Positions 53,556-63,192 of a stretch of DNA of 64,000 nucleotides are shown here, in pieces (within the stretch, counting starts at the first letter, position 1; each line of letters begins with the position of its first letter). The position numbers and the translations under genes are program-made. The notes under the pieces were generated by a model that was not told the origin of the DNA, did no database searches, and worked only from the letters and a program-made list of their open reading frames with translations. The DNA is from Kocuria varians (GTDB lineage Bacteria > Actinomycetota > Actinomycetes > Actinomycetales > Micrococcaceae): positions 62,001 through 126,000 of the forward strand of contig NZ_BJNW01000004.1 in assembly GCF_006539885.1 (NCBI RefSeq), given 5' to 3'.

Positions 53556-54782
53556 GTGGCCCTGGCCGGTGTCGTGGTCACCGCATTCACCCTGCGGCTG
53601 GCTGTCTCGGGTGTCTCACCCGTTCTGGGGCGCATCACCGACGAGCTGCACCTCATCCCGGGGGAGGCCGGCGTCCTCGCGATGATGCCCTCCCTGGGCT
53701 TCGCCCTCACCGGCGTCCTCACCACGCTGGCCATGCGCCGGCTGGGGCTCGAGGCGCTGCTAGTCACCTCCTGCGGCCTCGCCGCGGTGGGGACGGTCGC
53801 GCGGGCACTGAGTCCGGACGACGTCACGTTCGTGGTCCTCACGTTCATCGCCATGTGCGGGCTGGGCATGGGCAACGTGGTGCTGCCGCCCGTGATCAAG
53901 AAGTACTTCCCGCACCAAATCGCGGCGCTGTCCGCCATCTACTCGATGCTGCTGGGCTTCTCCACGGCCACCGCGCCCCTGTTCGCGATCCCGCTGGCCG
54001 ACGCCGCGGGGTGGCGCGTGTCCGTGGGCTCGTGGGGCCTGTTCTCGGTGGCCGCGCTGCTGCCGTGGCTCGTGCTGTGGCTCGGCGCCCGGCGTTCCAC
54101 CCCGCCGGCGCCACCGGAGCAGACCCCGGACCTCACCACGATGCCGGTGGCCGTCGTGGCCCCGGCGTCCACCGCGCCGGTCAAGCCGTGGCGCTCTCGG
54201 GTGGGCTGGGGTGTGGCGCTGATGTTCACGGGCACCTCCGCCAACACGTTCGCCATGTTCCTGTGGCTGCCGCGGTTCCTGCAGGACATGGGCTTCACGG
54301 AGCACACCGCCGGGCTGATGCTGTCCTACTACGCGATCCTCGCTGTCCCGGTGAGCTTCGCGGTCCCGTTCCTGGTCCGGCGCTTCGGCAACACCGTGGT
54401 GCTGGGGCTGTGCACGGTGGTGCTCTACGCGACGGGCTACCTGGCCGTCCTGCTGTGGCCCCACGCCCAGGTGGGTGACTTCCCGCTCGTGTGGGTGTGG
54501 ATCACGGTCTTCGCGCTCGCGCAGGCCTCCTTCCCGCTCTCGATCACCCTGATCAACGCGCGCACCCGCACGACCGCGGGTGCCGGGGCGCTCTCTGGCT
54601 TCGGGCAGGGTCTCGGGTACTTCGCGGGCTCGTTCGGTCCGCTGATGTTCGGTCTTCTCTTCGGGGCCACCGGCTCGTGGTGGCCCTCGTTCGGGTACCT
54701 GTGGGTCATGCTCGGCGTGCTGAGCGTCGGGATCCTGATGACGGGTCGTCACCGGTACATGGAGGACCGCGCCGCGCGGTAG
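53556..54782 (+). CDS. CynX/NimT family MFS transporter
   Basis: A 408-residue protein with 12 predicted membrane helices in two sets of six, separated by a Pro-rich loop (about residues 185-220). VSPVLGRITDELHLIPGEAGVLAMMPSLGFALTGVLT and CGLGMGNVVLPPVIKKYFP are typical of the CynX/NimT branch (cyanate and nitroimidazole transporter relatives). The substrate is not predictable. The start is uncertain: GTG at 53556 begins within the first helix, and no earlier in-frame ATG, GTG or TTG follows the aspS stop. The aspS gene ends 38 bases upstream. Confidence 0.88.
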   Translation: MALAGVVVTAFTLRLAVSGVSPVLGRITDELHLIPGEAGVLAMMPSLGFALTGVLTTLAMRRLGLEALLVTSCGLAAVGTVARALSPDDVTFVVLTFIAMCGLGMGNVVLPPVIKKYFPHQIAALSAIYSMLLGFSTATAPLFAIPLADAAGWRVSVGSWGLFSVAALLPWLVLWLGARRSTPPAPPEQTPDLTTMPVAVVAPASTAPVKPWRSRVGWGVALMFTGTSANTFAMFLWLPRFLQDMGFTEHTAGLMLSYYAILAVPVSFAVPFLVRRFGNTVVLGLCTVVLYATGYLAVLLWPHAQVGDFPLVWVWITVFALAQASFPLSITLINARTRTTAGAGALSGFGQGLGYFAGSFGPLMFGLLFGATGSWWPSFGYLWVMLGVLSVGILMTGRHRYMEDRAAR

Positions 54783-54842
54783 GTCGACGACGCCAGCGGC
54801 CCAGGCGTGACGGCACCACCGCGGTGTGGTGGAGTGGTGGGC

Positions 54843-55295
54843 ATGAGAATTGTGCTGCAGGTGGTGACCGGGGCCGCAGTGACGGTCGAGGACCGGACCG
54901 TGGGGAGCATCGACGGGCCCGGGCTCGCGCTGCTCGTGGGGATCACCCACTCCGACACCGTGGAGACCGCCCAGAAGCTTGCCGCAAAGATCGCGGGGCT
55001 GCGGGTGCTGCCGGGGGAGACGTCGTGCGAGTCGCGGGGCGCCCCGGTGCTCGCCGTCAGCCAGTTCACGCTCTACGGGGACGTGCGGAAGGGCCGGCGG
55101 CCGTCGTGGTCCGCCGCCGCACCGGGGCCGGTGAGCGAGCCGCTGTTCGACGCGTTCGTCGCCGCACTGGGTGAGCGCGGGCTCACCGTGGCCACGGGCG
55201 AGTTCGGCGCGCACATGGAGGTATCGCTGGTCAACGACGGGCCCATGACCCTCGTGCTGGACAGCGACGAGCTGGAGCGGCCGCGCCGTCCGTGA
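54843..55295 (+). CDS. dtd: D-aminoacyl-tRNA deacylase (DTD)
   Basis: A 150-residue enzyme that hydrolyses D-amino acids, and glycine, from mischarged tRNA. The two DTD signatures are present: SQFTLYGDVRKGRRPS (about residues 76-91) and NDGPMTLVLDS (near 132-142), whose Gly-cisPro pair forms the chiral-selective active site across the dimer. The common form of the first signature has Ala-Asp where Gly-Asp is seen here. ATG at 54843 gives the usual M-R-x-V-L-Q start. The gap before it contains a near-copy of the 11-base word (54784). Confidence 0.95.
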   Translation: MRIVLQVVTGAAVTVEDRTVGSIDGPGLALLVGITHSDTVETAQKLAAKIAGLRVLPGETSCESRGAPVLAVSQFTLYGDVRKGRRPSWSAAAPGPVSEPLFDAFVAALGERGLTVATGEFGAHMEVSLVNDGPMTLVLDSDELERPRRP

Positions 55296-55336
55296 CCCGC
55301 GGGCGGCCGGTGCGTGTGCGTGTCCGAGGCGCCGCG

Positions 55337-55342
55337 TAGGGT
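55337..55342 (+). promoter_or_regulatory. Leaderless -10 element (TAGGGT) of rarA
   Basis: TAGGGT is followed by 6 bases and the GTG at 55349. No ribosome-binding site is present. Confidence 0.5.
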
Positions 55343-55348
55343 CGTGCC

Positions 55349-56845
55349 GTGAGTGACTCGCTGTTCGACCTCCCTGACCCCGCGCACGGTGCCGGTGCCG
55401 CCACTGAGCCCGTCGCGGACGGCAGCGGCCGTCGCGGTCGCTCCCGAGCGCCCCTCGCCGTGCGGATGCGACCCCGCACCCTCGACCAGGTGGTGGGCCA
55501 GAAGCACCTGCTGCGCACGGGCTCCCCGCTGCGCGCCCTGGTGACGGGCCTGACCGGTCCCGCGGCGCCGTCGTCGGTGATCCTGTGGGGCCCGCCCGGC
55601 ACGGGCAAGACGACCATCGCCCACGTGATCGCGCGCGGGCACGACACCACGTTCGTGGAGCTCTCCGCGGTGACCGCCGGGGTCAAGGACGTCCGGCGCG
55701 TCATGGACGAGGCCCTGACCGCGCGGGACTTGCACGGCCGCACCACGGTGCTCTTCCTGGACGAGATCCACCGCTTCACCAAGGCCCAGCAGGACGCGCT
55801 GCTGCCCGGTGTGGAGAACGGGTGGGTGATCCTGGTGGCGGCGACCACCGAGAACCCGTCCTTCTCCGTGATCTCCCCGCTGCTCTCGCGGTCGCTGCTG
55901 CTCACGCTGCAGCCGCTCGAGCGCGAGGATATCGGCGAGCTGCTCGACCGCGCCGTCGTGGATCCCCGCGGCCTCGACGCCGCCATCCGGCTCGCCCCGG
56001 AGGCCCGCGAGCACCTGCTGGACGTGGCCGGGGGCGACGCGCGCAAGGCCCTGACCTCGCTCGAGGCCGCGGCGGGGGTGGCACTCTCGCACGGCGGCAG
56101 CGACGGCAACGGCGAGGACGCCGACGAACGCGCCGGGGAGCACGACGCCGGGGACGCCGACAGCAAGGCCGACGCCACGTCGTCGGCCGCCGGCCCGCCC
56201 ACCGTGACCCTCGCGGACGCCGAGGAGGCGGTCAACCGTGCCGCGGTGCGCTACGACAGGAACGGTGACCAGCACTACGACGTGGTCAGCGCGTTCATCA
56301 AGTCCATCCGCGGCTCGGACGTGGACGCGGCAGTGCACTACCTGGCGCGCATGATCGAGGCGGGGGAGGACCCGCGGTTCATCGCCCGCCGGCTCATCAT
56401 CTCCGCCTCGGAGGACATCGGCATGGCGGATCCCACGGCGCTGCAGACGGCGATCGCCGCGGCGCAGGCGGTGCAGCTGATCGGCATGCCGGAGGGCAGG
56501 ATCCCGCTCGCGCAGGCGGTCGTGCACCTGGCCACCGCTCCGAAATCCAACGCCTCCTACATGGCTCTGAACCGGGCGATCGCGGACGTCCGCGCCGGGG
56601 GAGCGGGTCCCGTGCCACCGCACCTGCGCGACGCCCACTACCCGGGGGCCGCGGAGCTGGGCCACGGCAAGCACTACGTCTACGCCCACGACACACCGCA
56701 CGCCGTGGCCACGCAGCAGTACCCGCCGGACGAGCTCGTGGGACGCGACTACTACCGGCCCACGCAGTTCGGCCACGAGAAGAACGTGGCCAAGCGCCTC
56801 GAGATCCTGCGCTCCATGGTGCGCGGGACCGGCGAACAGGCGTGA
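55349..56845 (+). CDS. rarA: Replication-associated recombination protein RarA (MgsA/WRNIP1 family)
   Basis: A 498-residue AAA+ ATPase acting at stalled replication forks. [20 protein letters not shown] precedes Walker [10 protein letters not shown] (about residues 80-88). [18 protein letters not shown] is Walker B, and [25 protein letters not shown] the sensor 1/Arg finger. The C-terminal tetramerisation domain has [41 protein letters not shown] Gly/Asp/Ala-rich insert (about 245-290) is unlike most RarA. Translation probably starts leaderless at the GTG. Confidence 0.93.
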   Translation: MSDSLFDLPDPAHGAGAATEPVADGSGRRGRSRAPLAVRMRPRTLDQVVGQKHLLRTGSPLRALVTGLTGPAAPSSVILWGPPGTGKTTIAHVIARGHDTTFVELSAVTAGVKDVRRVMDEALTARDLHGRTTVLFLDEIHRFTKAQQDALLPGVENGWVILVAATTENPSFSVISPLLSRSLLLTLQPLEREDIGELLDRAVVDPRGLDAAIRLAPEAREHLLDVAGGDARKALTSLEAAAGVALSHGGSDGNGEDADERAGEHDAGDADSKADATSSAAGPPTVTLADAEEAVNRAAVRYDRNGDQHYDVVSAFIKSIRGSDVDAAVHYLARMIEAGEDPRFIARRLIISASEDIGMADPTALQTAIAAAQAVQLIGMPEGRIPLAQAVVHLATAPKSNASYMALNRAIADVRAGGAGPVPPHLRDAHYPGAAELGHGKHYVYAHDTPHAVATQQYPPDELVGRDYYRPTQFGHEKNVAKRLEILRSMVRGTGEQA

Positions 56846-56874
56846 TCCACCGGACGCCGTTCCGTGATTGTTCC

Positions 56875-56886
56875 GGGTGCGCACCC
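56875..56886. promoter_or_regulatory. Perfect 12-base palindrome upstream of glpD
   Basis: GGGTGCGCACCC lies 93 bases before the glpD start and about 40 bases before possible -10 hexamers (near 56919-56930). It is a candidate operator for glycerol control, with low support. Confidence 0.3.
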
Positions 56887-56978
56887 CGGGGTGTCCCACA
56901 GCACTGCCTCCGCCGACTATCGTGGGATATGACCCGGAACAACCACCGGCTACCCGCCGGTAGGCAGGAGTGGCAACC

Positions 56979-58709
56979 ATGCCTCTGACCTCTCTGAACG
57001 CCCAGCAGCGCAGCAACGACCTCCAGGCCATGGCGGATCACCCCGTGGACGTCCTGGTCATCGGCGGCGGCATCACCGGCGCGGGGATCGCGCTGGACGC
57101 CGCCACCCGCGGCCTCTCCACCGCGATCATTGACGCGCAGGACTGGGCGGAGGGCACCTCCTCGCGCTCGTCCAAGCTGGTCCACGGCGGCCTGCGCTAC
57201 CTGATGCAGCTGAACTTCGCCCTCGTGGCGGAGGCGCTGAAGGAACGCGACCTGCTCATGCACCGGCTCGCCCCGCACCTGGTGAAGCCCATCCAGTTCA
57301 TGTACCCCCTGACCCACAAGGGGTGGGAGCGACCCTTCGTGGCCACGGGCATCGGCATGTACGACACGCTGGCGCACGTGGGGGCCAAGGCCGAGTCCCT
57401 GCCCATCCAGCGCCACCTCAGCGCCGCGGGCGTGCGCAGGACCTTCCCGGCCATGCGCGACGACGCCGCCGTGGGGGCCATCGCCTACTGGGACGGCCGC
57501 GTGGACGACGCCCGCCTGACCCTTGACCTCGTGCGCACCGCGCAGCGCTACGGGGCGCTCGCCGCCAACCGTGCCGCGGCCCGCAACCTCATCCGTGACG
57601 ACTCCGGCCGTGTGGTGGGAGCCCACATCGAGGACCTCACCACGGGGGAGACCCGTGAGGTGCGCGCCAAGGTCGTGATCTCCGCCGCCGGCGTGTGGAC
57701 CGAGCCCGTCCAGGACCTCGCCGAGTCCGAGACCGGGTTGAAGGTGCTGGCGTCCAAGGGCATCCACATCGTGGTCCCCAAGGAGCGCCTGGACGGCTCC
57801 ACCGGCATCATCCTGCAGACGGAGAAGTCCGTGCTGTTCATCATCCCCTGGGACAACTACTGGGTCATCGGCACCACCGACACCCCGTACGAACGGGACC
57901 TCGCGACCCCCACGGCCACCCGCTCGGACGTCGAGTACGTCCTCGAGCACGCCAACAAGATCCTGCGCGACCCGCTGACGATGGACGACGTCATCGGCAC
58001 CTGGGCGGGTCTGCGCCCGCTCGTGCAGCCGGGCACGAAGGGCGAGACCACCCCGTCCACCAAGATCTCCCGTGAGCACTCCGTGGTGGAGGCCGCGCCC
58101 GGCCTGTTTACCATCGCCGGCGGCAAGCTCACCACCTACCGGGTGATGGGCAAGGATGCGGTGGACGCCGCCTTCGGCAAGAAGTTCGCCAAGGAGAACC
58201 CGTCCATCACCGAGCACGTGGCCCTGCTGGGTGCCCAGGGCTGGTCCGGACTGATGAACCAGTCCGAGCACCTGGCCGCGCGCACCGGCATCGAGCAGGT
58301 GGTGATCGAGCGCCTGCTGAACCGCTACGGGGACGAGACCCTGGAGATGCTCGACACCGTGGCGGACCAGCCCGAGCTGGGCGAGCCGGTGCCGGGCGCG
58401 GAGCAGTACCTCAAGATCGAGATCCAGCGCGCCGCGACCCACGAGGGTGCCCTGGACCTCGAGGACGTGATGTGCCGCCGCACCCACCTGAACTACGAGC
58501 AGCGTGCCGGCGGACTCGGTGCCGCCCCGGAGATCGCGCGGATCATGGGCGACGTCCTCGGCTGGGACGAGGCCGAGCGCACGCGTCAGGTGGAGCTCTA
58601 CGAAGCGATGCGCCGCGCCGAGCAGGCGGCCCTCGAGGAGGACGACGAGGACACCGCGCAGAAGCTGCGCGAGGGCGCCGGCAACCCGTACCCGCAGCAG
58701 CGGGGCTGA
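56979..58709 (+). CDS. glpD: Glycerol-3-phosphate dehydrogenase (FAD-dependent, aerobic)
   Basis: A 576-residue membrane-associated flavoprotein that oxidises glycerol-3-phosphate to dihydroxyacetone phosphate and feeds electrons to quinone. The FAD-binding Rossmann motif is VLVIGGGITGAGIALDAATRG (about residues 24-44). SSRSSKLVHGGLRYLMQLNFALVAEAL follows. YWVIGTTDTPYE and FTIAGGKLTTYRVMG are further family signatures, and the C-terminal domain includes YEQRAGGLGAAPEIARIMG. ATG at 56979 with GGCAGGAG upstream; an in-frame GTG at 56970 overlaps that site. It leads the glpD-glpF-glpK operon. Confidence 0.95.
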   Translation: MPLTSLNAQQRSNDLQAMADHPVDVLVIGGGITGAGIALDAATRGLSTAIIDAQDWAEGTSSRSSKLVHGGLRYLMQLNFALVAEALKERDLLMHRLAPHLVKPIQFMYPLTHKGWERPFVATGIGMYDTLAHVGAKAESLPIQRHLSAAGVRRTFPAMRDDAAVGAIAYWDGRVDDARLTLDLVRTAQRYGALAANRAAARNLIRDDSGRVVGAHIEDLTTGETREVRAKVVISAAGVWTEPVQDLAESETGLKVLASKGIHIVVPKERLDGSTGIILQTEKSVLFIIPWDNYWVIGTTDTPYERDLATPTATRSDVEYVLEHANKILRDPLTMDDVIGTWAGLRPLVQPGTKGETTPSTKISREHSVVEAAPGLFTIAGGKLTTYRVMGKDAVDAAFGKKFAKENPSITEHVALLGAQGWSGLMNQSEHLAARTGIEQVVIERLLNRYGDETLEMLDTVADQPELGEPVPGAEQYLKIEIQRAATHEGALDLEDVMCRRTHLNYEQRAGGLGAAPEIARIMGDVLGWDEAERTRQVELYEAMRRAEQAALEEDDEDTAQKLREGAGNPYPQQRG

Positions 58710-58773
58710 CTCAGGTCTCGGGCCCGGGCGTCTCCCGGGCACCCGAACGCCCGAACACCCAATGGAGGGTGCA

Positions 58774-59523
58774 GTGAATGAAGTAACCGAGGTGGCCCTG
58801 TCCACCGTGTTCATGTCGGAGGCGTTCGGCACGGCCGTGCTGGTGCTCCTGGGCTGCGGGGTGGTGGCCAACGTGGTGCTGCCCCGCACCAAGGGCAACG
58901 GCGCGGACTGGCTGCTGATCAGCTTCGGCTGGGGCCTGGCCGTCTTCTCGGGCGTCTACGTGGCCCACGCGTCGGGGGCACACCTGAACCCGGCCGTGAC
59001 CATCGGCATGCTCGCCCAGGGCAAGGCCGAGTACGCGGATGGTGTCGCCATCAGTCCCTCGAGCACCGTGGTGTACCTCGTGGCCCAGTTCCTGGGAGGA
59101 TTCGTGGGCGCCCTCGTGTGCTGGCTCGCGTACAAGAAGCACTTCGACGCCGCCGGCCAGGACGGCCTCTCGACCCTCAGCGTCTTCTCCACCGGGCCCG
59201 AGATCCGCAGCTACGGCTGGAACTTCGTGACCGAGGTCATCGCCACGTTCGTGCTCGTGTACGTGATCCTCGTCTTCGGCGAGACTCCCAGCCAGCTCGG
59301 CCCGCTCGCGGTGGCCATGCTCGTCGTCGCCATCGGAGCCAGCCTGGGCGGCCCCACCGGCTACGCGATCAACCCCGCCCGTGACCTCAGCCCGCGCATC
59401 GCGCACGCGCTGCTGCCCATCCCCAACAAGCAGTCCAGCGACTGGTCCTACAGCTGGGTCCCGGTCCTCGGCCCGCTCGTGGGCGGTGCGCTCGCGGGCG
59501 TGGCCGCCCTCGTGGTCGGCTGA
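58774..59523 (+). CDS. glpF: Glycerol uptake facilitator GlpF (aquaglyceroporin)
   Basis: A 249-residue MIP-family channel with six helices and the two half-helix motifs: HLNPAVT near residue 71 and NPARD near 201. The Asp after the second motif favours glycerol over water. [19 protein letters not shown] is the first-helix signature. GTG at 58774 follows GGAGGG closely. It is 64 bases after glpD and 47 before glpK, in the same operon. Confidence 0.95.
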   Translation: MNEVTEVALSTVFMSEAFGTAVLVLLGCGVVANVVLPRTKGNGADWLLISFGWGLAVFSGVYVAHASGAHLNPAVTIGMLAQGKAEYADGVAISPSSTVVYLVAQFLGGFVGALVCWLAYKKHFDAAGQDGLSTLSVFSTGPEIRSYGWNFVTEVIATFVLVYVILVFGETPSQLGPLAVAMLVVAIGASLGGPTGYAINPARDLSPRIAHALLPIPNKQSSDWSYSWVPVLGPLVGGALAGVAALVVG

Positions 59524-59570
59524 ACCACATCCATCCCGGCAGCAGCACACTTTTGACGAAGGAGTCAGAC

Positions 59571-61091
59571 ATGGCAGAACCCCAGCACGTGATGGCGATC
59601 GACCAGGGCACCACGAGTACCCGCGCCATCGTCTTCGACCACAAGGGCACCATCGTGGGCGTGGGACAGTACGAGCACGAGCAGATCTTCCCCCGCGCGG
59701 GGTGGGTCGAGCACGATGCCCAGGAGATCTGGCGCAACACGCGCCGCTGCGTCGCGGACGCCCTGGCGGAGACCGAGCTCACCAAGGACGATCTCGCCGC
59801 CGTGGGCATCACCAACCAGCGCGAGACCACCGTCGTGTGGGACAAGAACACGGGCGAGCCCGTCTACAACGCCATCGTGTGGCAGGACACCCGCACGCAG
59901 GACATCGTGGACGAGTTCGCGAAGGACGGCGGGGACGAGAAGTTCCGCAACCTCACCGGCCTGCCGCTCGCGAGCTACTTCGCCGGGCCCAAGGTCAAGT
60001 GGATCCTCGACAACGTGGAGGGTGCCCGTGAGCGCGCGGAGGCCGGCGACCTGCTCTTCGGCACCACCGACAGCTGGCTCGTGTGGAACATGACCGGCGG
60101 CAGCGAGGACGGCGTGCACGTCACGGACGTGACCAATGCCTCGCGCACCCTGCTCATGAACATCGACACCCTCGACTGGAACGAGGAGCTGTGCGAGACC
60201 ATGGGCATCCCCACCTCCATGCTCCCGGAGATCCGGTGCAGCAGCGAGGTCTACGGCAAGGGCCGTGCCCGCGGGTTCCTCAAGGGTGTGCCGATCGCCG
60301 GCATCCTGGGCGACCAGCAGGCGGCCATGTTCGGCCAGACCTGCTTCGAGCCCGGCATGGGCAAGAACACCTACGGCACCGGCAGCTTCCTGCTCATGAA
60401 CGTGGGGGAGACCCCGGTGCGCTCCGAGCACGGTCTGATCACCACGGTCTGCTTCCAGATCGAGGGCCAGAAGCCGGTCTACGCGCTCGAGGGCTCCATC
60501 GCCGTCACGGGCTCGCTGGTGCAGTGGGTGCGCGACAACCTGGGGCTGATCCAGGACGCCAAGGAGATCGAGCCCCTGGCGCGCGCGGTCGAGGACAACG
60601 GCGGTGCGTACTTCGTGCCGGCCTTCTCCGGTCTGTTCGCACCCCACTGGCGCCCGGACGCGCGCGGTGCGCTCGTGGGCCTCACGCGCTACGTGCGCAA
60701 GGAGCACATCGCCCGCGCGGTGCTGGAGGCCACGGCGTTCCAGTCCCGCGAGGTCGTGGGGGCCATGAACAAGGACTCCCAGCAGGACCTCACGGAGCTG
60801 CGCGTGGACGGCGGCATGACGGCTAACGAGCTGCTCATGCAGTTCCAGGCGGACCAGCTGGACGTTCCCGTCATCCGTCCGGAGGTCACCGAGACGACCG
60901 CCCTGGGTGCCGCCTACGCGGCCGGGCTCGCCGTCGGCTTCTGGGCGGACCTGGACGAGATCACCGCGAACTGGGCCGAGGACAAGCGCTGGGAGCCGGC
61001 GGGTGACCGCGAGTACGAGGACAAGCTGTTCCGCAACTGGTCCAAGGCTGTGACCAAGTCCCTGGACTGGGTGGACCAGGACGTCGACTGA
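59571..61091 (+). CDS. glpK: Glycerol kinase
   Basis: A 506-residue FGGY kinase that traps glycerol as glycerol-3-phosphate. [15 protein letters not shown] (about residues 7-21) is the phosphate-binding loop. [20 protein letters not shown] and [14 protein letters not shown] follow. [10 protein letters not shown] contains the catalytic Asp, and GTGSFLLMN and [19 protein letters not shown] are the FGGY signatures. ATG at 59571 has GAAGGAG 6 bases upstream; an earlier in-frame ATG at 59553 precedes that site. It is the last gene of the operon; the rpsD promoter begins 7 bases after its stop. Confidence 0.97.
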   Translation: MAEPQHVMAIDQGTTSTRAIVFDHKGTIVGVGQYEHEQIFPRAGWVEHDAQEIWRNTRRCVADALAETELTKDDLAAVGITNQRETTVVWDKNTGEPVYNAIVWQDTRTQDIVDEFAKDGGDEKFRNLTGLPLASYFAGPKVKWILDNVEGARERAEAGDLLFGTTDSWLVWNMTGGSEDGVHVTDVTNASRTLLMNIDTLDWNEELCETMGIPTSMLPEIRCSSEVYGKGRARGFLKGVPIAGILGDQQAAMFGQTCFEPGMGKNTYGTGSFLLMNVGETPVRSEHGLITTVCFQIEGQKPVYALEGSIAVTGSLVQWVRDNLGLIQDAKEIEPLARAVEDNGGAYFVPAFSGLFAPHWRPDARGALVGLTRYVRKEHIARAVLEATAFQSREVVGAMNKDSQQDLTELRVDGGMTANELLMQFQADQLDVPVIRPEVTETTALGAAYAAGLAVGFWADLDEITANWAEDKRWEPAGDREYEDKLFRNWSKAVTKSLDWVDQDVD

Positions 61092-61097
61092 CTCCGC

Positions 61098-61103
61098 TAT
61101 AGT
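61098..61103 (+). promoter_or_regulatory. -10 element (TATAGT) of rpsD
   Basis: TATAGT is the closest match to the consensus TATAAT among the hexamers I list, as expected for a ribosomal protein gene. It begins 7 bases after the glpK stop and 213 bases before the rpsD start. Confidence 0.6.
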
Positions 61104-61134
61104 GGACCGTTGGCTGGCACGTGTGCTGCCGTCT

Positions 61135-61167
61135 GCCCGCGCCCGGTGAACCCTCACCGGCACGGGC
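61135..61167 (+). promoter_or_regulatory. Stem-loop in the rpsD leader
   Basis: CCGGTGA/TCACCGG with an ACCC loop is extended by GCCCG/CGGGC across a small internal loop. It starts about 25 bases downstream of the predicted transcription start. It is a candidate site for S4 autoregulation, unproven. Confidence 0.4.
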
Positions 61168-61310
61168 GGCCACGCGCACGCTAGGTCCGTCGGATTGCGG
61201 CTGATCCGCACCTCTCCCGTGGGAACCGATTTCCGCGCCGGAGGCCAGTACCACCCAGAACGGAACGCGGGCCCCGCCCGTACGCCGTCGAACCGCATGA
61301 AAGGCATTAC

Positions 61311-61952
61311 GTGTCCAACAGCTCCAACAGTGTTCGTGCGCGCCGTCAGGTGCGCAAGTCTCGTGCCCTCGGCATCGCCCTGACGCCCAAGGCCGAGAAG
61401 TACTTCGAGCGCCGCCCGTACGCTCCCGGTGAGCACGGCCGTGCCCGCCGCAAGCAGGACTCGGACTACAAGGTCCGTCTGACCGAGAAGCAGCGGCTGC
61501 GCGCGCAGTACAACATCCGCGAGAAGCAGATGCACCGCGCCTACGTCGAGGCCAAGCGCGTCGAGGGCCAGACCGGTGAGAACCTCATCGCTCTGCTCGA
61601 GACCCGTCTGGACGCCCTGGTCCTGCGTGCGGGCTTCGTCCGCACCATGGCCGCCGCGCGTCAGGCCGTCGTCCACCGCCACATCATGGTGGACGGCCAG
61701 CGCGTGGACCGTCCCTCGTTCCGCGTGCGCCCGGGCCAGATGGTCCACGTGCACCCGCGCTCCGAGAAGATGGTGCCGTTCCAGATCGCCGCGACCGGCG
61801 CGAACCAGGATGTCCTGCCGGACACCCCGCCGTACCTGGACGTGACGATCGACCGTCTGCAGGCCACGCTCACGCGCAAGCCCAAGCGCTCCGAGGTCCC
61901 CGTGACCTGCGAGGAGCAGCTCGTGGTCGAGTACTACGCCCGGATGGCCTGA
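61311..61952 (+). CDS. rpsD: Small ribosomal subunit protein S4 (uS4)
   Basis: A 213-residue primary 16S rRNA-binding protein. SRALGIALTPKAEKYFERRPYAPGEHGRARRKQDSDY is the actinobacterial N-terminal form without the zinc cysteines. The S4 RNA-binding domain includes RLDALVLRAGFVRTMAAARQAVVHRHIMVDGQRVD. GTG at 61311 with GAAAGG upstream. It is a stand-alone rpsD, outside the alpha operon, with a long leader. A strong hairpin follows. Confidence 0.97.
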   Translation: MSNSSNSVRARRQVRKSRALGIALTPKAEKYFERRPYAPGEHGRARRKQDSDYKVRLTEKQRLRAQYNIREKQMHRAYVEAKRVEGQTGENLIALLETRLDALVLRAGFVRTMAAARQAVVHRHIMVDGQRVDRPSFRVRPGQMVHVHPRSEKMVPFQIAATGANQDVLPDTPPYLDVTIDRLQATLTRKPKRSEVPVTCEEQLVVEYYARMA

Positions 61953-61991
61953 CCGTCCGTGTACCCCGCCGCCTCCCACGGAGGTGGCACT

Positions 61992-62025
61992 GGAACAGCC
62001 CGCGGCCCCGGTCGCGGGCTGTTCC
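61992..62025 (+). terminator. Terminator of rpsD
   Basis: Perfect 13-base arms (61992-62004 and 62013-62025) with an 8-base loop begin 39 bases after the rpsD stop. Confidence 0.75.
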
Positions 62026-62142
62026 GCATCCTGGCCCGGCTGCGCCGTTCGCCCCGGGTTGTTGGGTAGAGTTGCCAGTCGGTCGGCGTTGCACGCCGCA
62101 CCGAGAACATTGACCTCGCTCGTACGGAAGAAGTGATCCCCC

Positions 62143-62721
62143 ATGGACGGTGGCGACATCGCCGGACTGATCGCCGCGTTCGTCTTCGCGGTGCTGGTGG
62201 GCCTGCTGGCGCTGCCCATCGTGAAGCTCGGCAGGGTCTTCGACGAGCTGCGGCTGACCATCCGCTCCGTCAACGACGGCACCACGCCGTTGATCGACGA
62301 GGTCACCCGCACCGTGTCCACCACGAACACGCAGCTGGAGAAGGTGGACGGGATCACGTCCAACGTCTCGGACGCCTCCGCGAACGTCTCCGCGCTGTCC
62401 TCGCTCGTGGCCTCCACCGTGGGACAGCCCCTCATCAAGGTGGCCGCGTTCTCGCACGGTCTTCGCCGCGCCTTCACGCCCGCCACGGGCCCGACGCCGG
62501 GTGGTCAGGGCACTGCCCCGTCCGCCGGCTCCGCCGCCGGCGCGGGCCCTGCGACCGGCCCGACGTCCGCCGCGAGCACCGCGTACGGTTCCCAGCAGGC
62601 GGGGACTCCCGGAGCTGCGCGTTCCGCCGGAGCAGATCCGCGGCCGAGCACCGCCCGCGGAACCGGTGGCACCGAGGACCCCTGGACGGACTCCGACCGC
62701 CCCACGGAACCCAGGGGCTGA
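62143..62721 (+). CDS. DUF948 domain membrane protein
   Basis: A 192-residue protein. One N-terminal membrane helix (about 6-28) is followed by an amphipathic coiled-coil DUF948 region (LGRVFDELRLTIRSVNDGTTPLIDEVTRTVSTTNTQLEKVDGITSNVSDASANVSALSSLV). The last 80 residues are Gly/Ala/Ser/Thr-rich and disordered. Function unknown. It lies between rpsD and alaS, its conserved place in Micrococcales. GGAAGAAG precedes the ATG. A TAGAGT hexamer near 62065 is a possible -10. The next gene begins 3 bases after the stop. Confidence 0.85.
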   Translation: MDGGDIAGLIAAFVFAVLVGLLALPIVKLGRVFDELRLTIRSVNDGTTPLIDEVTRTVSTTNTQLEKVDGITSNVSDASANVSALSSLVASTVGQPLIKVAAFSHGLRRAFTPATGPTPGGQGTAPSAGSAAGAGPATGPTSAASTAYGSQQAGTPGAARSAGADPRPSTARGTGGTEDPWTDSDRPTEPRG

Positions 62722-62724
62722 CGC

Positions 62725-63192
62725 ATGGGAGTCTGGTCCAAACTCGCCCTGCTCGCCGCCGGTGCCCTCGCCGGCGGGGTGGCCACCCGTGTCGCGTCCG
62801 ACCCCGCCGCCCGTGAGGCCGTGGGGCGTCGGCTCACCCACCCGGAGGTGGCACCCGCACCGGGGGAGGGCGCCGTCGTGAACCGCGGCCCCCGCGGCGT
62901 CGAGCGCCGGGAGGCGTCCGGACCCCTCGACGTCGTGCGCGCCGGGGTCCGCCGCCTGCAGCTGTTCACGGCCCGCGTGCGCGCGGGCATGGACGAGCGG
63001 GAATCCGAGCTGCGCGAACAGTTCGGCGTGCGCGCCCCCGTGGACCACACCGCGAACCATCCCGGCGAGCAGACGGCGGCCCCCGCGGCGTCGCCGTGGC
63101 CCGCCGTCGCACACCACGAGCCCGTGACGGACGCGACGTCCGCGCGGGAGCGCATCATCGACCATGACCCTTCGGAAGGAAACGAGCGGTAA
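62725..63192 (+). CDS. Small membrane-associated protein of unknown function upstream of alaS
   Basis: A 155-residue protein. A short N-terminal hydrophobic segment (KLALLAAGALAGGVATRVA, about 6-24) is followed by a hydrophilic domain with a helix containing VRRLQLFTARVRAGMDERESELREQFG. This layout is that of the short conserved protein found between the DUF948 and alaS genes in relatives; I cannot assign a function. It is coupled to the DUF948 gene (3-base gap), and its stop directly abuts the alaS ATG. Confidence 0.8.
   Translation: MGVWSKLALLAAGALAGGVATRVASDPAAREAVGRRLTHPEVAPAPGEGAVVNRGPRGVERREASGPLDVVRAGVRRLQLFTARVRAGMDERESELREQFGVRAPVDHTANHPGEQTAAPAASPWPAVAHHEPVTDATSARERIIDHDPSEGNER

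Noticed and set aside
61104-61310. T-box or other known riboswitch in the leaders of rpsD, thrS, hisS or aspS
   Set aside because: I could not find a T-box TGG-containing antiterminator element or a conserved specifier hairpin in any of these leaders.
59565-62486. A 973-codon minus-strand frame opposite glpK and rpsD
   Set aside because: It lies antisense to glycerol kinase and ribosomal protein S4 and shows no recognisable motif.
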